Source: JABDCD01 sp964469525 (GTDB taxonomy: Bacteria > Pseudomonadota > Alphaproteobacteria > Rickettsiales > SXRF01). Taken from it: DNA of 64,000 nucleotides. The first letter of the stretch is position 1. Each line of letters opens with the position of its first letter. The stretch lies in NCBI GenBank assembly GCA_964469525.1, contig CAYXYU010000002.1, positions 228,442-292,441 of the forward strand, read 5' to 3'. Below the pieces are notes generated by a model that saw only the letters and a program-made list of their open reading frames with translations, was not told where the DNA came from and made no database searches. Both the position numbers and the translations under genes were made by a program. Below are positions 16,212-23,978 of this stretch, piece by piece.

Positions 16212-16859
16212 ATGAAGTCTCCGCTCATCCTCGCCTCTTCCTCGCCGCGCCGGTTGCAGTTACTGCAACAGGTCGGGCATCCGCCTGATGAAGTCATTCC
16301 CGCCGGCATCGATGAAACCCCTTTAAAAAACGAAAAGCCGGCCGATTACGTGCTGCGTCTCGCGCAGGCCAAGGCCGGGGCCGTTGCCGCAAACCATCCC
16401 GGTGTCATCGTGCTGGCCGCCGATACCGCCGTTGCCTGCGGGCGGCGCATCCTGCCCAAGGCGGAGGATGAACAGGCGGCCCGCCGCTGTCTGGAGTTGC
16501 TGTCGGGACGCCGCCATCGCGTGCATACGGCGGTGTGCGTGAAGGCCCGCGAGCAAAGCCAGTACAGGCTGGTGACGACCCAGGTGCGTTTTGCCCGCCT
16601 TACCAGGTCGATGATCGACGATTATATCCAGAGCGGCGAATGGCGCGGCAAGGCGGGCGGCTATGCCATTCAGGGCCGCGCCGAGGCGTTCATTCCCTGG
16701 ATCAACGGCTCCTATTCCAACGTGGTCGGCCTGCCGTTGGCGGAAACCTGCGCCCTCCTTAAAACAGCGGATTTGGATTGCGCGACGCGGTCAGCAGACC
16801 GCGCAGCCTTGAGCCCTGCTTCATGCGAGCGCCAGCAGGCGCGCAGCGGAGGCATTTAA
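16212..16859 (+). CDS. maf: Maf-family nucleotide pyrophosphatase
   Basis: 215 residues from MKSPLILASSSPRR, the standard Maf start. Maf enzymes hydrolyse non-canonical nucleoside triphosphates; the motif AADTAVACGRRILPK is present, as are YAIQGRAEAFIPWINGSY and VVGLPLAET. The last 30 or so residues (after CALLKTADLD) are not family-like and are rich in Arg, Ser and Ala. They come from GC-rich hairpin DNA at about 16775-16855, so the coding end may have been lengthened by a repeat element. Upstream in-frame starts only translate the palindromic repeat. Confidence 0.88.
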   Translation: MKSPLILASSSPRRLQLLQQVGHPPDEVIPAGIDETPLKNEKPADYVLRLAQAKAGAVAANHPGVIVLAADTAVACGRRILPKAEDEQAARRCLELLSGRRHRVHTAVCVKAREQSQYRLVTTQVRFARLTRSMIDDYIQSGEWRGKAGGYAIQGRAEAFIPWINGSYSNVVGLPLAETCALLKTADLDCATRSADRAALSPASCERQQARSGGI

Positions 16860-16860
16860 T

Positions 16861-18390
16861 ATGGTAGCCCACGTCACCACCGTCGCCTTCGAGGGCATCG
16901 AGGTCACGCCGATCGACGTGCAGGTGCAGATCGTCGGCGGCATGCCGCGCTTTATCATCGTCGGCCTGCCCGACAAGGCGGTCGGCGAATCGCAGGAGCG
17001 CGTGCGGGCGGCGATCCATGCGCTCGGCCTCTCCATTCCCAACAAACGCATCATCGTCAACCTGTCGCCTGCCGACATTGTAAAAGAGGGTAGCCATTTC
17101 GATCTGCCGATCGCCATCGGCCTGCTGATCGCCATGGGCGTGCTGCCGCAGGACGAGTTGGAACATTTCATCCTGCTCGGCGAGCTGTCGCTCGATGGCG
17201 GGCTGTTGCCGGTGGCGGGGGTGCTGCCGGCCGCCATGCACGCGCTGGCGGCGGAGAAGGGGCTGATCTGCCCGCAAAGCTCGGGGGGCGAGGCGGCATG
17301 GTCGGGGCTCGAGCCGGTGCTGGCGCCGTCGTCGCTGCTGGCGCTCATCAACCATTTCAAGGGTACGCAGGTACTGACGCAGCCGCCCTGCGAAATGGTG
17401 ACCGACGATGCGCGCATCACCGACATGCGCGAAATCCGCGGCCAGCACACGGCGCGGCGGGCGCTCGAAGTCGCTGCTAGCGGCGGCCACAATCTGCTAA
17501 TGATCGGCCCGCCGGGTGCGGGGAAATCCCTGCTGGCCTCCTGCCTGCCCGGCATCCTGCCGCCGCTCGACGCGGCGGAGATACTGGAGACCAGCATGGT
17601 CGCCTCCATTGCCGGGAAGCTTGATGGGGGGCGCCTCTCCTCGCGCCGCCCGTTCCGCGATCCGCACCATTCGGCCTCCATGGCGGCGATGGTCGGCGGC
17701 GGCAAGCGCGCGCTGCCGGGCGAGATCTCGCTGGCGCATCACGGCGTGCTGTTCCTCGACGAGCTGCCGGAATTCCCGCGCGCCGTGCTGGAGTCACTGC
17801 GCCAGCCCTTGGAAACCGGCAAGATTGCCGTCGCCCGCGCCGCGGCGCATGTGACCTACCCGGCGCGCTTCCAGCTGGTGGCGGCGATGAATCCCTGCCG
17901 CTGCGGCTATCTTGACGATCCGGGCCGCGCCTGCAACAAGGCGCCGCGCTGCGCCATGGATTACCAGTCGAAGATTTCCGGTCCGCTGTTCGACCGCTTC
18001 GACATGGCGATCGAAGTGCCCGAGGTGCCCACGCTCGACATGCTGTCGCATGCGCAGGGCGAGCCGAGTGCGGCGGTGGCGGCACGGGTAGGGCAGGCGC
18101 GCGAGCGGCAGAAGGCGCGCTTTGCCGATATGTCGTTGCCCATCCGCACCAATGCCGAGCTGTTCGGCGAGACGCTGCACAAGCTGGTTACGCCCGACGC
18201 GAAGGGCAAGCAGATGCTCGAACAGGCGACGGAGAAACTCAGGCTTTCGATGCGCGGCTATACGCGTGTGCTGCGCGTCGCCCGCACCATCGCCGATCTC
18301 GACGGCAGCGAGCAGGTCACCCAGCCCCATATCGGCGAGGCGCTTTCCTACCGCCAGCTGCAGTTCGGCCGGGTGCTGGAGGAGGCCTGA
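16861..18390 (+). CDS. comM: YifB/ComM family AAA+ ATPase (Mg-chelatase-like)
   Basis: 509 residues. The N-terminal ChlI-like domain (about 20-145) has GMPRFIIVGLPDKAVGESQE and VNLSPADIVKEGSHFDLPIA. The AAA+ domain has Walker A GPPGAGKS and the Walker B region GVLFLDELPEFPRAVLESLR; the C-terminal Mg_chelatase_C domain ends near QLQFGRVL. ComM is a helicase-like factor that aids branch migration during natural transformation and recombination, so the organism may take up DNA. It begins one base after maf and ends before a repeat-filled gap. Confidence 0.92.
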   Translation: MVAHVTTVAFEGIEVTPIDVQVQIVGGMPRFIIVGLPDKAVGESQERVRAAIHALGLSIPNKRIIVNLSPADIVKEGSHFDLPIAIGLLIAMGVLPQDELEHFILLGELSLDGGLLPVAGVLPAAMHALAAEKGLICPQSSGGEAAWSGLEPVLAPSSLLALINHFKGTQVLTQPPCEMVTDDARITDMREIRGQHTARRALEVAASGGHNLLMIGPPGAGKSLLASCLPGILPPLDAAEILETSMVASIAGKLDGGRLSSRRPFRDPHHSASMAAMVGGGKRALPGEISLAHHGVLFLDELPEFPRAVLESLRQPLETGKIAVARAAAHVTYPARFQLVAAMNPCRCGYLDDPGRACNKAPRCAMDYQSKISGPLFDRFDMAIEVPEVPTLDMLSHAQGEPSAAVAARVGQARERQKARFADMSLPIRTNAELFGETLHKLVTPDAKGKQMLEQATEKLRLSMRGYTRVLRVARTIADLDGSEQVTQPHIGEALSYRQLQFGRVLEEA

Positions 18391-18549
18391 TTATCCCCGC
18401 ACTTGTTGCGGGGCCTGGTATTCTTAATTATTGTCATGGTCGGGCTTGACCCGACCATCCATTGTATAAAATGGATCCTCGGCTCAGGGCCGAGGATGAC
18501 AAGAACCAGACCCCGCCATCCCCGCAATAAATGCGGGGTGAGGCGGGGA
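18391..18549. repeat. Composite palindromic repeat block
   Basis: Three nested hairpins fill this gap: CCCCGCA/TGCGGGG, GTCATGGTCGGG facing CCGAGGATGAC across GATCCTCGGC, and CCCCGCAATAAATGCGGGG flanked by CCCCGCC/GGCGGGG. Outer parts (CCTGGT and ACCAGA) are also complementary, so the block may be one element with another inserted in it. It separates convergent comM and thiL and may stop transcription from both. Confidence 0.65.
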
Positions 18550-19488
18550 TTAAAAATGCCTGAACCCCTTCTTTCCCATCGTCACCAGCTTGCCCGATTC
18601 GTCCAGTACGCGCACATCCCTGCCTTCGGTCATGATGCCGATGCGCATGCAGCCGGGCAGCGCTTCCTTGCCGGGCGGAAGGGTGAAGAGCAGCTCGTAA
18701 TCGTCGCCGCCGGCGAGCACGGCGTCCCACAGGGCGGGGTTGTCCTTGATCATCTGCGCCGCCGTTTCGCTTAAAGGGATTTTGTCGCGTTCAATGTCGG
18801 CGCCGGTGCCGGAGGTTTCGCAGATATGCCCCAGATCCTGCACCAGCCCGTCCGACACGTCGATGCAGGCGGAAGCCAGTCCACGCAGTTGCTGGCCGAG
18901 CGCGATGCGCGGCTGCGGCAGCAGGTAGCGGTCCACTAATTTCCCCTCCCCCCTGCGGGGGGAGGGGTTTCCTTGCAGCAATTTCAATCCCAGCGCCGCG
19001 TCGCCGAGGGTACCGCTCACATAAACCAGATCGCCCACCTTCGCACCGCTGCGCTTCAGCGCTTTCCCTTCAGGCACGGTGCCGAGCGCGGTCAGCGACA
19101 GGCATAGCGGGCCGGGAGTGGCGGTGGTATCGCCGCCCGCCAGGTGAATGGCGAATTCCTGCTGGTCTGCCGTCAGCCCTGCCGCGAAGCGTTGCAGCCA
19201 CTCGATACCAGTAGTTTTTGGTAGCATCACGGCGAGGAAATAACAGAGCGGCGTTGCCCCCATCGCGGCAAGGTCGGACAGGTTGACGCGCATCAGCTTG
19301 CGGGCGATCAGGCCGGGCTCCTCGTGACCTAAGAAATGCACGCCTTCGACGATGGCATCCTTGGTAACGACCAGTTCCTGTCCGGCAGGCACAGCGAACA
19401 CCGCTGCATCATCTGTCAGATTCAGGCTGCCGGGGAAATCCTTGGCCAGCGGCGCGAAGCATTTTTTGATGAGGGCGAATTCGTCCAT
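18550..19488 (-). CDS. thiL: Thiamine-monophosphate kinase
   Basis: 312 residues. ThiL phosphorylates thiamine monophosphate to the active cofactor. The family start DEFALIKKCFAPL, then LNLTDDAAVF, the Asp-rich VTKDAIVEGVHF and VNLSDLAAMGATPL, and later CIDVSDGLVQDL and AGGDDYELLFT are all present. Around residue 180 a short non-family insert (NPSPRRGEG) is encoded by a perfect 11-base palindrome at 18943-18967. It follows nusB on the minus strand, the usual alphaproteobacterial order. Confidence 0.93.
   Translation of the reverse strand: MDEFALIKKCFAPLAKDFPGSLNLTDDAAVFAVPAGQELVVTKDAIVEGVHFLGHEEPGLIARKLMRVNLSDLAAMGATPLCYFLAVMLPKTTGIEWLQRFAAGLTADQQEFAIHLAGGDTTATPGPLCLSLTALGTVPEGKALKRSGAKVGDLVYVSGTLGDAALGLKLLQGNPSPRRGEGKLVDRYLLPQPRIALGQQLRGLASACIDVSDGLVQDLGHICETSGTGADIERDKIPLSETAAQMIKDNPALWDAVLAGGDDYELLFTLPPGKEALPGCMRIGIMTEGRDVRVLDESGKLVTMGKKGFRHF
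18943..18967. repeat. Perfect palindrome inside thiL
   Basis: CCCCTCCCCCC TGC GGGGGGAGGGG: 11-base perfect stem, 3-base loop, in frame within thiL. It encodes the insert NPSPRRGEG. The same CTCCCCC/GGGGGAG unit forms the repeat between thiL and nusB. Confidence 0.7.
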
Positions 19489-19500
19489 AAGCTCCTTTTT

Positions 19501-19600
19501 TCCTCCTCCTGAAAGGGGGAGGATTAAGGAGGAGGTCTCTATCCGCTTGCTCGAACTGGCGGGAGACCCCCACCCAGCCTCCCCCTTTCAGGGGGAGGAG
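19501..19600. repeat. Inverted-repeat element between nusB and thiL
   Basis: GAAAGGGGGAGG (19511-19522) and CCTCCCCCTTTC (19578-19589) are exact inverted copies, each within a local hairpin, giving a MITE-like structure of about 100 bases. It fills the nusB-thiL gap and is related to the palindrome inside thiL. Confidence 0.65.
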
Positions 19601-20080
19601 TTAGTATTGCTGCGCCAGCGTGGCGAGCGCGCCATGCACGAAGCCGATTTCGGCATCATCGCAGAACTGCCTGGCTAGACGCGTATATTCGTCAATCACG
19701 ATCTTCGGTGCGATTTCTTTCGCAAAAAACATCTCGTAGATGCTGCACTGCAAAATGGCAATCAGCAGCGGGCTCATGCGCTCGCGCTTCCAGCTTCCTG
19801 ATAAAGCGCCATCCAGCCGCAGGTCGATCTCGATCAGGTTTTCGGCTACCCCGCCCAGCAGCGCTTCGGCCAGCTTGTAATTGGGCTCGATCGGCGCGCC
19901 GACCGTAAGCTTCTGTTCATTCTTGTTATTCGCCAGTTTTTTCTTCAGCACGTTGATCTGCTGCGTCGGCGTGCGCTTCTCGCCGGTCAGCGTCGCACTA
20001 TAAAGGCACTGCACGGCGGCCATGCGGGCAGCCGATTTCTTCTGCAGCGAGGGGTTGACGAATCTCTGCTCAGCGCTCAT
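19601..20080 (-). CDS. nusB: Transcription antitermination factor NusB
   Basis: 159 residues from MSAEQRFVNPSL; a start 9 bases earlier is also possible. The all-helical NusB fold is shown by KKSAARMAAVQCLYS, then ILQCSIYEMFF and IVIDEYTRLARQFCDDAEIGFVHG (read as two adjacent motifs). NusB with NusE binds boxA RNA and supports rRNA transcription. It overlaps the end of ribH by 11 bases, and ribH-nusB coupling is widespread in bacteria. Confidence 0.93.
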   Translation of the reverse strand: MSAEQRFVNPSLQKKSAARMAAVQCLYSATLTGEKRTPTQQINVLKKKLANNKNEQKLTVGAPIEPNYKLAEALLGGVAENLIEIDLRLDGALSGSWKRERMSPLLIAILQCSIYEMFFAKEIAPKIVIDEYTRLARQFCDDAEIGFVHGALATLAQQY

Positions 20081-20507
20081 CGGGCACATCGAAGCGGCGT
20101 TTGATTTCGATCATGCGCAGGCAGGCTTCCGCGGCGTGCGCGCCCTTGTTGCCCTCCTTCACCCTGGCGCGCGCCCAGGCCTGCTCTTCGTTCTCGACGG
20201 TGAGGATGCCGTAGCCGATGGCGGCGCCGTGCTGCAGCGAAAGCCCCATCAGCCCGCGCGCGCTTTCCTCGCAGACATAATCATAATGCGTCGTCTCGCC
20301 GCGAATGACGCAGCCGAGGGCGATGAAGCCGTCGAACTTGCTGTCATAGGTCGCAAAGCCGATGGCGGCGGGGATTTCGAATGCGCCCGGCACCTCCAGC
20401 ACCTCATGCGTCGCGCCTGCCTTATTCAGCACGGCGATGGCGCCTTTTTCCAGCTCGGCGGCGATGTCCGGGTAAAACCGTCCGGAAACGATGAGAATAT
20501 GTGTCAT
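20070..20507 (-). CDS. ribH: 6,7-dimethyl-8-ribityllumazine synthase
   Basis: 145 residues. RibH condenses the DHBP product with the pyrimidine intermediate to give lumazine, the substrate of riboflavin synthase. Motifs seen are VSGRFYPDIAAELEKGA, VLEVPGAFEIPAAIG, ALGCVIRGETTHYDYVCEES (catalytic His in THYDYV) and GILTVENEEQAWAR. Its start overlaps the ribB stop by 4 bases and its end overlaps nusB. Confidence 0.95.
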   Translation of the reverse strand: MTHILIVSGRFYPDIAAELEKGAIAVLNKAGATHEVLEVPGAFEIPAAIGFATYDSKFDGFIALGCVIRGETTHYDYVCEESARGLMGLSLQHGAAIGYGILTVENEEQAWARARVKEGNKGAHAAEACLRMIEIKRRFDVPDER

Positions 20508-21607
20508 ATGTCTTCCACTGGCTGATAGTCCTTGATCGTGAGCCCATAGCCTTCGAGCCCGATAACCGAGCGCTTGGCGTTCGACAACAGTATCATGTCG
20601 CGCACGCCGAGATCGAGCAGGATCTGCGCGCCGATGCCGTAATCGCGCAGATCCATCGGCGACAGCGGCTGCTCGCCGAGCTTGAGGCGCACCCGGTCGG
20701 AGACGGAGGTGCGGATCGGCTCGCGGATCAGCACGACGACGCCCGATCCCACTCGCTCGATCTGTTCCATGGCGGGGGCGAGGGCGCTTCCCGGCGTCTC
20801 TGCGTCGGCCAGCAGGTCGGTCAGCAGGTTCAGCGAATGCATGCGCACCAGCGCTGGTTTTTGCGTATCGATCCTGCCTTTGACCAGCGCGATATGCTCG
20901 GCATATTCATGGGTAGCGGTATAGACGATCATACGCCAGTTGCCGCCGTGGCGGCTTTCGAAATCGCTCTCAACCACGCGCTGCACCAGCTTCTCCGAGC
21001 GACGGCGGTAGGAGATGAGGTCGGCAATGGTGCCGATTTTCAGGCCGTGCTGGTTGGCGAAGCTCACGAGGTCGGGCAGGCGGGCCATGCTACCGTCGTC
21101 ATTCATGATCTCGCAGATGACGCCGGACGGGTTTAATCCTGCCAGCCGGGCGATATCGACGGCGGCTTCGGTGTGCCCGGCGCGCACCAGCACGCCGCCT
21201 TCCTTGGCGACCAGCGGAAAGACATGGCCGGGAGAGGCGAGGTCGTGTGCGTGTTTCGACGGATCAATGGCGACCTGGATGGTATGGGCGCGGTCGGCGG
21301 CGGAGATGCCGGTGGTGACGCCCTCGCGTGCCTCGATGGACACGGTGAAGGCCGTCTGGTGGCGCGAGCTGTTCTCGCGCGACATCAGGTTGAGGCCCAG
21401 TTGCGCCACGCGCTCCTGCGTCAGGGCGAGGCAGATCAGCCCGCGCCCGTGCTTCGCCATGAAGTTGACCGCTTCCGGCGTGGCGAACTGCGCGGGGATA
21501 ACAAGGTCGCCCTCGTTTTCGCGTGCCTCGTCATCGACCAGCACAAACATGCGGCCCTCGCGGGCTTCCTCGATGATGTCGGCAATGGGGGAGAGGGGGG
21601 CGGACAT
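20504..21607 (-). CDS. ribB: 3,4-dihydroxy-2-butanone 4-phosphate synthase with degenerate GTP cyclohydrolase II-like domain
   Basis: 367 residues. The N-terminal DHBP synthase domain (about 1-205) is intact: MFVLVDDEARENEGDLVIPA, FMAKHGRGLICL, HQTAFTVSIEA and RAGHTEAAVDIARLAG. It turns ribulose 5-phosphate into DHBP. The C-terminal part (about 210-365) aligns with GTP cyclohydrolase II in outline, but the three zinc-binding cysteines are absent: the region reads VRMHSLNLLTDLLADAE. It is therefore unlikely to act on GTP. Alphaproteobacteria often have this RibBX-type fusion with a separate RibA elsewhere; none is in this window. Confidence 0.9.
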   Translation of the reverse strand: MSAPLSPIADIIEEAREGRMFVLVDDEARENEGDLVIPAQFATPEAVNFMAKHGRGLICLALTQERVAQLGLNLMSRENSSRHQTAFTVSIEAREGVTTGISAADRAHTIQVAIDPSKHAHDLASPGHVFPLVAKEGGVLVRAGHTEAAVDIARLAGLNPSGVICEIMNDDGSMARLPDLVSFANQHGLKIGTIADLISYRRRSEKLVQRVVESDFESRHGGNWRMIVYTATHEYAEHIALVKGRIDTQKPALVRMHSLNLLTDLLADAETPGSALAPAMEQIERVGSGVVVLIREPIRTSVSDRVRLKLGEQPLSPMDLRDYGIGAQILLDLGVRDMILLSNAKRSVIGLEGYGLTIKDYQPVEDI

Positions 21608-21608
21608 A

Positions 21609-22193
21609 TTATTTTCCTAACAACCGCGCGGCATAGCGCGCGATTAGATCGACTTCCAGGTTCAGCGCATCACCTTGTTTGCGCTCGGACAGGGTGGTTG
21701 CCTGCCACGTATGGGGAATAATGTTAACCCAAAAACGGCCGCCTTCAACCTGATTAACCGTCAGCGACACACCGTCGAGCGTCACCGAGCCCTTTTCGGC
21801 AATGAAACGGGCAAGTTCCGGCGGCGCTTCCAATGCCATAATATGTGAGTCCCCAGAATTGGTTACTTCGATAACCTTAACCACACCATCAACATGCCCA
21901 GCCACTAAATGCCCGTCCAATGAATCACCCAGCTTCAGGGAGGTTTCAAGGTTGACCCGCCGCCCTTTCTCCCACTGGCCGGGGGCGGTGCGGTGGAGAG
22001 TTTCGGCGGAGAGACTAGCTTCAAAATTCCCCTTATTTTTTGCGATAACCGTCAGACAACAGCCGTTGCAGGCAATCGAATCGCCGACGCGCAACGCATC
22101 TTCCTGCAGGGGACTGGCGACTTTTATGCGCAGATCGCCCTGTTTTTCTGCCGATTCGATGCGGCCGATATGGCGTATAATGCCGGTGAACAT
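21609..22193 (-). CDS. ribE: Riboflavin synthase, alpha subunit type
   Basis: 194 residues. Two lumazine-binding beta-barrel repeats are visible, about 1-90 (MFTGIIRHIGRIE; SIACNGCCLTV) and about 95-190 (GHLVAGHVDGVVKV; VTLDGVSLTVN). Riboflavin synthase dismutates two lumazine molecules into riboflavin. It sits between ribD and ribB on the minus strand with a 1-base gap to ribB. Length is normal. Confidence 0.95.
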   Translation of the reverse strand: MFTGIIRHIGRIESAEKQGDLRIKVASPLQEDALRVGDSIACNGCCLTVIAKNKGNFEASLSAETLHRTAPGQWEKGRRVNLETSLKLGDSLDGHLVAGHVDGVVKVIEVTNSGDSHIMALEAPPELARFIAEKGSVTLDGVSLTVNQVEGGRFWVNIIPHTWQATTLSERKQGDALNLEVDLIARYAARLLGK

Positions 22194-22199
22194 AATCTG

Positions 22200-22222
22200 T
22201 CATCCCCGCGCAGGCGGGGATC
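22200..22222. repeat. GTCATCCCCGCG-type palindromic repeat at the ribD end
   Basis: CCCCGC/GCGGGG stem with the flank GATCCATTCC. It supplies the last codons and stop of ribD (tail NGSPPARG) and lies just upstream of ribE. Confidence 0.6.
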
Positions 22223-23219
22223 CATTCCTTTCCAGGATTTCCAATCGATCCTTGCCCAAGGTTATTTCTTCCTGTGGCGTCCACTGCGCCGGATCAAGGG
22301 TAAAACCTTCCGCGAAAACGTCCAGTCCTTTATCGCCGATAGTCATCGGGGCGCGGAACCAGTAGATGCGGTCAACCAGCCCGCTTTGCAGAAAAGCTGT
22401 GCTAAGCGCTTGCCCGGCTTCGACCATGAGGCGGGTGATGCCTTTTTCCGTAAGCAAGGTCAGTGCTTCAGGGATGGATGGCTGTGACATTATCCAGACC
22501 GGCACAGTATGCGCAGTTTTCATCAATTGTGAATCCTTTGGCATTCGTCCGTGCCGATCGAACACCACACGCACCGGGGATTTATCTTCAAGGCCGGGCA
22601 GGCGGCAAGTCAGGAGCGGGTTGTCGGCCAGCACGGTGCCGATGCCGGTGGCGATGGCATCGTGTTGGCTGCGCAGGAACTGGCCATAATCACGGCCCTT
22701 CTTGCCGGTGATCCATCGGCTGTTTGGATCGCCGGTGGTAATCTTACCATCCGCCGATGTTGCAATTTTGAGTGCAACATAAGGCCGTTTCTTTTCGATG
22801 ACGGAAAAAAAGCCGCGATTAATCTCGCGAGCCTCCTTTTCGCAGATACCCTCTATTACCTCGATCCCAGCCTTTTTCAACTGGGCAATGCCCTTCCCAT
22901 TGACTTGGGGATGAGGATCGCGGCAGGCGATAATACAGCGGGCGATACCCGAGTGGATGATGGCGTCGGTGCAGGGCGGCGTTTTGCCGTGATGGGCGCA
23001 AGGCTCCAGCGTGACATACAGGGCGGCGCCTTGGGCATCGGTATTTTTCAAGACTTGGGTTTCCGCATGCGGCCGCCCGCCGCATGCGGTCCAGCCTTCG
23101 GCGATAATAGTTCCGTCGCGCACGACAACCGCGCCGACCGACGGATTGGGCCAGGTCTGGCCGAGATTGCGCTCCGCCAGCGACAGGGCGGCTCGCATGA
23201 AATGCGCATGGTCAGGCAT
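22200..23219 (-). CDS. ribD: Bifunctional riboflavin biosynthesis deaminase/reductase RibD
   Basis: 339 residues from MPDHAHFMRAALSLAER. The deaminase domain (about 1-145) shows the zinc site HAETQV and PCAHHGKTPPC. The reductase domain (about 150-339) has YVALKIATSADGKI and SRWITGKKGRDYGQ. RibD performs the second and third steps of riboflavin synthesis. I start at the ATG matching the family N-terminus; an upstream ATG at 23291 would overlap the lipoprotein gene. The final residues come from a palindromic repeat. Confidence 0.93.
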   Translation of the reverse strand: MPDHAHFMRAALSLAERNLGQTWPNPSVGAVVVRDGTIIAEGWTACGGRPHAETQVLKNTDAQGAALYVTLEPCAHHGKTPPCTDAIIHSGIARCIIACRDPHPQVNGKGIAQLKKAGIEVIEGICEKEAREINRGFFSVIEKKRPYVALKIATSADGKITTGDPNSRWITGKKGRDYGQFLRSQHDAIATGIGTVLADNPLLTCRLPGLEDKSPVRVVFDRHGRMPKDSQLMKTAHTVPVWIMSQPSIPEALTLLTEKGITRLMVEAGQALSTAFLQSGLVDRIYWFRAPMTIGDKGLDVFAEGFTLDPAQWTPQEEITLGKDRLEILERNGSPPARG

Positions 23220-23229
23220 ATAACGTGGC

Positions 23230-23508
23230 TTAGGAAGCGGGAGTGGCACCATCATCCATGGCGGGCGGTTCTTCCGCATGGGCATTGTCATTGGATGGCT
23301 GAACGAGCAGCGGCTTCAGCTCGGTCTCGGCCTGCCCGCGCTGCTGCTTGATGGCCTCACTGCGCGTGCGGCCGGATTCGGTGATGCATTGCCAGTGCTC
23401 GCAACGTTCACCGATAACGGGCATGTACGAACCCATATGGTCGGCCTGGCGGCCGATCCACGCACAGCCTGTCAGCAATGACAGCGCTATCAGCCAAGCG
23501 TATCTCAT
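23230..23508 (-). CDS. Small hypothetical lipoprotein
   Basis: 92 residues. A short signal peptide ends in lipobox LLTGC (cysteine 15). The mature part contains two cysteines (ERCEHWQC) and an acidic, Pro/Ala-rich tail. I know no function. It overlaps the nrdR end by ATGA and is followed by ribD with a 10-base gap, so it is embedded in the operon. Similar small lipoproteins are seen in this position in some alphaproteobacteria, but I cannot name the family. Confidence 0.65.
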   Translation of the reverse strand: MRYAWLIALSLLTGCAWIGRQADHMGSYMPVIGERCEHWQCITESGRTRSEAIKQQRGQAETELKPLLVQPSNDNAHAEEPPAMDDGATPAS

Positions 23509-23966
23509 GCCTTTTGCCCTTCGTCCAGTTCCTCGACGATGTCCTCGAAATCCTTGGCCTCGCGGAAATCGCGGTAGACGGAGGCAAAGCGGATATAGGC
23601 CACCGAGTCGATCTTCTTCAGCTCCTCCATGATGATGGTGCCGATCATCGATGTGGGAATTTCGCTCTCCCCGAGCGATTCGAGCTTCTGGGTAATGCGC
23701 GTCACCAGTTGCTCGACCTGCTCCGGCGCCACCGGACGCTTACGGAGCGCCAGCGCGACCGAACGCGCTAGCTTGTCGCGATCGAACATGCGCCGCTCGC
23801 CGTTTTTCTTCAGCACCGTCAGCTCCCTGAGCTGCACGCGCTCGAACGTGGTGAAGCGCGAGTTGCATTCCGGGCAGAAGCGGCGCCGGCGGATGGTCAG
23901 CCCGTCCTCGCTCGGGCGCGAGTCCTTCACCTGGGTATCCGTATGGCCGCAGAAGGGGCATTTCAT
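23505..23966 (-). CDS. nrdR: Ribonucleotide reductase repressor NrdR
   Basis: 153 residues. The zinc ribbon has C3, C6, C31 and C34 (MKCPFCGHTDTQV; RFCPECNSRF), followed by an ATP-cone domain with VLKKNGERRMFDRDKLARS. NrdR senses ATP/dATP and represses nrd genes through NrdR boxes. No nrd gene is in this window. It lies 12 bases downstream of glyA, as in many alphaproteobacteria (glyA-nrdR-ribD). Confidence 0.96.
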   Translation of the reverse strand: MKCPFCGHTDTQVKDSRPSEDGLTIRRRRFCPECNSRFTTFERVQLRELTVLKKNGERRMFDRDKLARSVALALRKRPVAPEQVEQLVTRITQKLESLGESEIPTSMIGTIIMEELKKIDSVAYIRFASVYRDFREAKDFEDIVEELDEGQKA

Positions 23967-23978
23967 AACACTACCTGT

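Noticed and set aside
20501..21136. Plus-strand frame opposite ribB
   Set aside because: Shadow of a conserved enzyme; composition typical of antisense reading.
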